64,000 nucleotides of DNA from Paenibacillus lactis (GTDB lineage Bacteria > Bacillota > Bacilli > Paenibacillales > Paenibacillaceae). Shown here piece by piece: positions 61,121 through 64,000 of this stretch. The position numbers and the translations under genes are program-made. The notes under the pieces are model-generated. The model saw only the letters and a program-made list of their open reading frames with translations. It had not been told where the DNA came from and ran no database searches. Each line of letters starts with the position of its first letter. Position 1 is the first letter of the stretch. The stretch covers positions 186,001-250,000 of the forward strand of contig NZ_JAGGKI010000005.1 of assembly GCF_017873605.1 (NCBI RefSeq). Direction: 5' to 3'.

Positions 61121-61708
61121 TTAGAGCTCCAGCTTTAATGCCTTATAATTATTTCTCATGTACATATATCCTGAATATACGGTTAAGATAGCTGCCATGA
61201 GCATGATCGTATAATCAACCCGAAAGCTCGTGATGTATGTAAATGGATCATTGCGTAACAGCACAGCTGCAATTCCAATAACCTGAAGGACTAGCTTGAG
61301 TTTCCCATGCTGATCAGCGGCGAGCACGATTCCTTTCGCAGCAGCCATGATGCGAATCCCGGAAACAAACACCTCTCTCCCGATAATAATCAAAGCAATC
61401 CATGCCGGGATCAACCGCTGTGCGACCATCACGATCAAGGCAGCTGATACTAATAGCTTATCTGCGAGTGGATCCAATAATTTTCCTAGATTCGTAATCT
61501 GGTTATATTTGCGGGCAATATCCCCGTCTAATTTATCCGTAACCGATGCAATAATAAATATGGATACAGCCCAGTAACCCCCATACTCGTTCAAATATTG
61601 AAAGACTACGGATTGATTCACCAACCAGGAAGGATACGGCTGGCAGGCCAAGAAGAACAGAGGGATCAAGCCAATCCTTAATAACGTTATTTTATTGGCA
61701 AGATTCAT
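61121..61708 (-). CDS. pgsA: CDP-diacylglycerol-glycerol-3-phosphate phosphatidyltransferase, PgsA-like
   Basis: A 195-residue CDP-alcohol phosphatidyltransferase with six helices, making phosphatidylglycerol phosphate. The signature DGx2ARx8Gx3Dx3D is complete in DKLDGDIARKYNQITNLGKL followed by LDPLADK. The N-terminus MNLANKITLLRIGLIPLFF is typical. Its ATG overlaps the stop of the DJ-1/PfpI gene. In relatives the main pgsA sits in a conserved housekeeping cluster; this copy lies among accessory genes and may be a second one. Confidence 0.88.
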   Translation of the reverse strand: MNLANKITLLRIGLIPLFFLACQPYPSWLVNQSVVFQYLNEYGGYWAVSIFIIASVTDKLDGDIARKYNQITNLGKLLDPLADKLLVSAALIVMVAQRLIPAWIALIIIGREVFVSGIRIMAAAKGIVLAADQHGKLKLVLQVIGIAAVLLRNDPFTYITSFRVDYTIMLMAAILTVYSGYMYMRNNYKALKLEL

Positions 61709-62301
61709 GTCCCAGCCTCCACTTCAACGATGCCAACGGCCGAATAAGGATAGTCAATCTGCTTTTTTACCCTATCCGCAGCTTCCGTTCCAGCGAATAA
61801 TTCAATGACATAGACCCCTAAATCGATAGATGTCGCTACGCCTCCTGCTGTTATAACTTTACCATCCTTCACAATCCGGGACTTGACTACTTCCAAGCAG
61901 TAAGGTTCCAGTAGGCCATAAACATTAGGATGGGTGGTGGCTTTCTTATTCTTCAAGAACCCTGCTGCCCCCCACAACAAGGATCCGGTGCATACCGAGA
62001 CTTTGTACTCAACGGATTCGGCGGTCTTGATCCAATCCATGAAATCCTTGTCATGTATGAGCTTTCTGGTTCCCATTCCTCCCGGAAGGAATACGAAATC
62101 ATATTCAGATAAATCAGGCCTGATGACATTCACCTTTACCGTCATTCCAAGTTCATCCGTAACCTCCTCGGTCAAGCCGCAAATATCCCACGTTGTTCCT
62201 TGGGACGAATCAAACTGATTAAGACGATAAATCACGTCATAGAATCCAACAAAGTCTAGAAATGTAACGCCGTTAAATAACACTAAGGCGATTCTCATCA
62301 T
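61705..62301 (-). CDS. DJ-1/PfpI-family protein
   Basis: About 198 residues of the class I glutamine-amidotransferase-like fold. The nucleophile elbow is VSVCTGSLLWGAAG, with the acidic residue in FLPGGMGTRKL, both standard for the DJ-1/ThiJ/PfpI group close to isonitrile hydratase-like and AraC-effector proteins. ATGATG offers two starts after GAGAGGG. It overlaps pgsA by four bases. Possible glyoxalase, deglycase or chaperone roles are only family inferences. Confidence 0.85.
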   Translation of the reverse strand: MMRIALVLFNGVTFLDFVGFYDVIYRLNQFDSSQGTTWDICGLTEEVTDELGMTVKVNVIRPDLSEYDFVFLPGGMGTRKLIHDKDFMDWIKTAESVEYKVSVCTGSLLWGAAGFLKNKKATTHPNVYGLLEPYCLEVVKSRIVKDGKVITAGGVATSIDLGVYVIELFAGTEAADRVKKQIDYPYSAVGIVEVEAGT

Positions 62302-62401
62302 TCCCACCCTCTCTTATCGTCCGGCTGCCGGAGCAGACCAAGGCCATATGGATTGCTTTTGAACACATCAGTGCCTGGAATCTAAGCTTCATCATCCTGC
62401 A

Positions 62402-62858
62402 TTATTTAATGGTGTCATATAAATCAACTTCAATATCACTGATCCGATCATGTCCCCATTCATCTGATATCTCCAGATGCCATGCCCGATGAATCCGCTC
62501 GAACTGATGATCATTGATCCATCGATGCAGCTGCTCATAGGTGCTTCTGATTTGATGATTGGGTCCTTTATGAGTGATAACAGCATATTTTTGTTTGGGG
62601 ACCACTAAAGAAACCATGCCTTCAGGGATCTCTTTAACTTCACTTACCTCGACGCATACCCAGTAACCATCTTCCTCTTCGGAGTAATCTCCAACAATAA
62701 AAGCCCCTACAAGTTTCGCCGGATGAATAACTTCCTGGATTTCGCCCACTGTGCTTGAGCATAACAGAAGCTTTGGGGATTTCATTGGCATATTGATCAC
62801 CAGGACAGACTACCCGTATTCCTACCAGCTTTTTTTCATCGAGCTCGACTACTTTCAT
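62402..62858 (-). pseudogene. GyrI-like (AraC effector-binding) gene broken by a frameshift
   Basis: The first frame reads MKVVELDEKKLVGIRVVCPG, then DQYANEIPKASVMLKHS; the second continues VGEIQEVIHPAKLVGAFIVG, EEEDGYWVCVEVSEVKEIPE and ends DIEVDLYDTI. Together they match a 150-residue family of stand-alone GyrI-like effector-binding proteins. One base is out of frame near 62750. GGAGAGATG lies before the ATG. It may be a recent mutation or a sequence error; the encoded protein would bind small ligands. Confidence 0.7.
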
Positions 62859-62925
62859 AGAAATGACATCTCTCCTAAACGTATTGTTCAACCGGACCTT
62901 TTGCCTGATCGATCATGTACATTCC

Positions 62926-63222
62926 TTATTCCATTTCTATATTCTCGTAATGTTCAACGACCGGGAAGGGATCATAATAATGGTGCAGCAATGCTTTCCA
63001 TTGTTGGTATTCCTGCGACTCTCTAAAACCAACGGTATGATCCTCCAAGGAATCCCATCTAACGAGCAATATATATTTGTTCTCCACTTCCAGACATTTT
63101 TGAAGCTCGTGATAGATATAGCCTTTCATACCAGAAATAATATTTGATGCTTTTCTAAAATCTGCTTCGAAATCCGCGCTGAGTCCTGGTTTTACGTTTA
63201 ACATAGCTACTTCAAGGATCAT
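62926..63222 (-). CDS. Antibiotic biosynthesis monooxygenase (ABM) domain protein
   Basis: A 98-residue dimeric alpha+beta barrel protein of the ABM family: [40 protein letters not shown] and [20 protein letters not shown]. Such domains act as cofactor-free monooxygenases, heme-degrading enzymes or ligand binders; no heme-ligand motif is obvious. AAAAGGGGGGGAT stands before the ATG. It is transcribed with neighbours on the minus strand. Confidence 0.88.
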   Translation of the reverse strand: MILEVAMLNVKPGLSADFEADFRKASNIISGMKGYIYHELQKCLEVENKYILLVRWDSLEDHTVGFRESQEYQQWKALLHHYYDPFPVVEHYENIEME

Positions 63223-63290
63223 ACTATCCCCCCCTTTTTACTTCATTGGACCTCGTTTATTCACTTCAGGAAGCCGTTAAGTCGCTCATT

Positions 63291-63680
63291 TTATTGTTCT
63301 TCACAAAACATAATCCGATTTCCTTCACTATCATTGACCGCAAAGAACCTTGGACCATTAGCTCCTTCAATAGGCGAAACAATATCTACTTTCTTGGACT
63401 TCATAAACGCATAAGTTGCTTCAATATCATCCGTATCGAAGAAGAATAGATGATTTTCGCTTGGCTTGATCTCATCCCGATGTATGCTGTCGAGCAACAG
63501 GCTCGTATTTCCTAATGGAATCGAGTAGATCGTTTTTACATCAGGATCCGTATTCCGGGTATACTCCTCATCTTTGGGTAACCCCAGGATTTCCCGATAC
63601 CATTCAACCGCTCTAGGCATATTATGTACAATGACAAATACCGCTCCAATTTGTTTTTTCACCGGACTCAAGGTCTTCAT
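63291..63680 (-). CDS. VOC-family protein (glyoxalase/bleomycin-resistance-like)
   Basis: A 129-residue VOC protein: FVIVHNMPRAVEWYREILGL, a central SENHLFFFDTDDIEATYAFM and ending GPRFFAVNDSEGNRIMFCEE. GGGAGCGAAT precedes the ATG. It lies 68 bases after the YqeK-like gene. Substrate or ligand unknown. Confidence 0.88.
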   Translation of the reverse strand: MKTLSPVKKQIGAVFVIVHNMPRAVEWYREILGLPKDEEYTRNTDPDVKTIYSIPLGNTSLLLDSIHRDEIKPSENHLFFFDTDDIEATYAFMKSKKVDIVSPIEGANGPRFFAVNDSEGNRIMFCEEQ

Positions 63681-63748
63681 ATTTATTCGCTCCCTATGTA
63701 CGTTATTTAATAACTGTTCCCTTAACGCGCCTTCTCACCACACTGCAG

Positions 63749-64000
63749 CTAATCCAATTGAATGTTTTCTTTTAATTCTTCGTATGCATCAGCCAACCAA
63801 GGATGAATCACCTTCAAGGTTTCTTTTCGTTCCCATAAGTAATTGATATATGTAAATGCGCCGTGTGTTAGGGATTCCTGTAAATTCTTTTTCAGTTCAT
63901 TTAGATAAGGAGGCGTTCCTTTCTGATCCCAGGAGATCTTGTCGGCGACAAACAAAACCTGGTCAAGCAACGTGGAGTTGGACCTCAAGGTTGTATGGCA
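63749..64000 (-). CDS. HD-domain phosphohydrolase, YqeK-like (partial, runs off window)
   Basis: Only the C-terminal 83 or so codons are in the window; the frame stays open to the edge and reads HTTLRSNSTLLDQVLFVADK, then HGAFTYINYLWERKETLKVI and HPWLADAYEEL. This matches the C-terminal half of YqeK-type HD phosphohydrolases, which cleave diadenosine tetraphosphate; HTT and ADK correspond to the late HD metal-binding blocks. The N-terminal HD motif should lie beyond the edge. Confidence 0.7.
   Translation of the reverse strand, partial: CHTTLRSNSTLLDQVLFVADKISWDQKGTPPYLNELKKNLQESLTHGAFTYINYLWERKETLKVIHPWLADAYEELKENIQLD

Noticed and set aside
1..64000. CRISPR arrays, tRNA, rRNA, insertion sequences and attachment sites
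   Set aside because: No regularly spaced repeats, cloverleaf-like 3' CCA segments, transposase motifs or long terminal repeats were seen on reading both strands; a covariance search could still find a small RNA.

Overview
The window looks like chromosome of a Gram-positive Bacillota bacterium, most likely a Paenibacillus. Supporting signs are strong AGGAGG-type ribosome binding sites, frequent TTG and GTG starts, carbohydrate ABC transporters paired with YesM/YesN-type two-component systems or a large membrane-anchored AraC regulator, and many small single-domain enzymes (Nudix, GNAT, VOC, DinB). No rRNA, tRNA, CRISPR array, prophage or intact insertion sequence was seen. Species and base composition were not computed.

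Layout. Positions 1-2.1 kb hold a winged-helix AlkZ/YcaQ-like protein and a YlmA-type ABC ATPase. Positions 2.4-9.3 kb are a complete sugar-import locus: two permeases, a YesM-like kinase, a YesN-like regulator and a substrate-binding lipoprotein, with no hydrolase. Positions 9.4-11.4 kb hold a GAP-MerR-2TM operon behind a MerR-type promoter with a 19-base spacer. Positions 11.4-33.7 kb are a mosaic of small accessory genes: ferredoxin-reductase-like flavoprotein, ArsR/SRPBCC pair, DinB, Nudix, GNAT, aminoglycoside-phosphotransferase fold, a secreted nuclease with a lamin-tail domain, a PhoP/PhoR-like pair, GrpB, SDR, VOC and a ferritin-cupin fusion. Many gene relics are scattered among them. 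Positions 33.9-35.7 kb encode a KhtU/KhtT-like K+/H+ antiporter. Positions 36-41.6 kb carry glutamate racemase, a class 3 lipase, a PIG-L deacetylase and proteins of unknown function.

Positions 41.9-58.2 kb are the most coherent system: a glycan-utilisation locus. It has a LacI regulator, a GH125 exo-alpha-mannosidase, a GH3 enzyme, a 1039-residue clan GH-A enzyme whose family I could not assign, a GH29 alpha-fucosidase, an LplA-like binding protein, a YesS-like transmembrane AraC regulator and two divergently transcribed LplB/LplC-like permeases. The enzymes carry no signal peptides that I can see, so the model is import of oligosaccharides followed by cytoplasmic trimming. Mannose, fucose and a beta-linked sugar together suggest an N-glycan-type or similar fucosylated glycan; this is inference. 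Positions 58.2-64 kb return to small accessory genes, including a PgsA-like phosphatidyltransferase overlapping a DJ-1/PfpI gene, and end in a YqeK-like HD phosphohydrolase cut by the window edge.

A recurring oddity is broken genes. Relics of alpha/beta-hydrolases, a methyltransferase, a DUF6886 protein and a GH36 alpha-galactosidase were found by reading between annotated genes, and two further genes are split by single frameshifts. Several relics keep a gene's own start and stop next to the ribosome binding site of the next gene, as expected if deletions removed gene bodies but spared the following initiation region.
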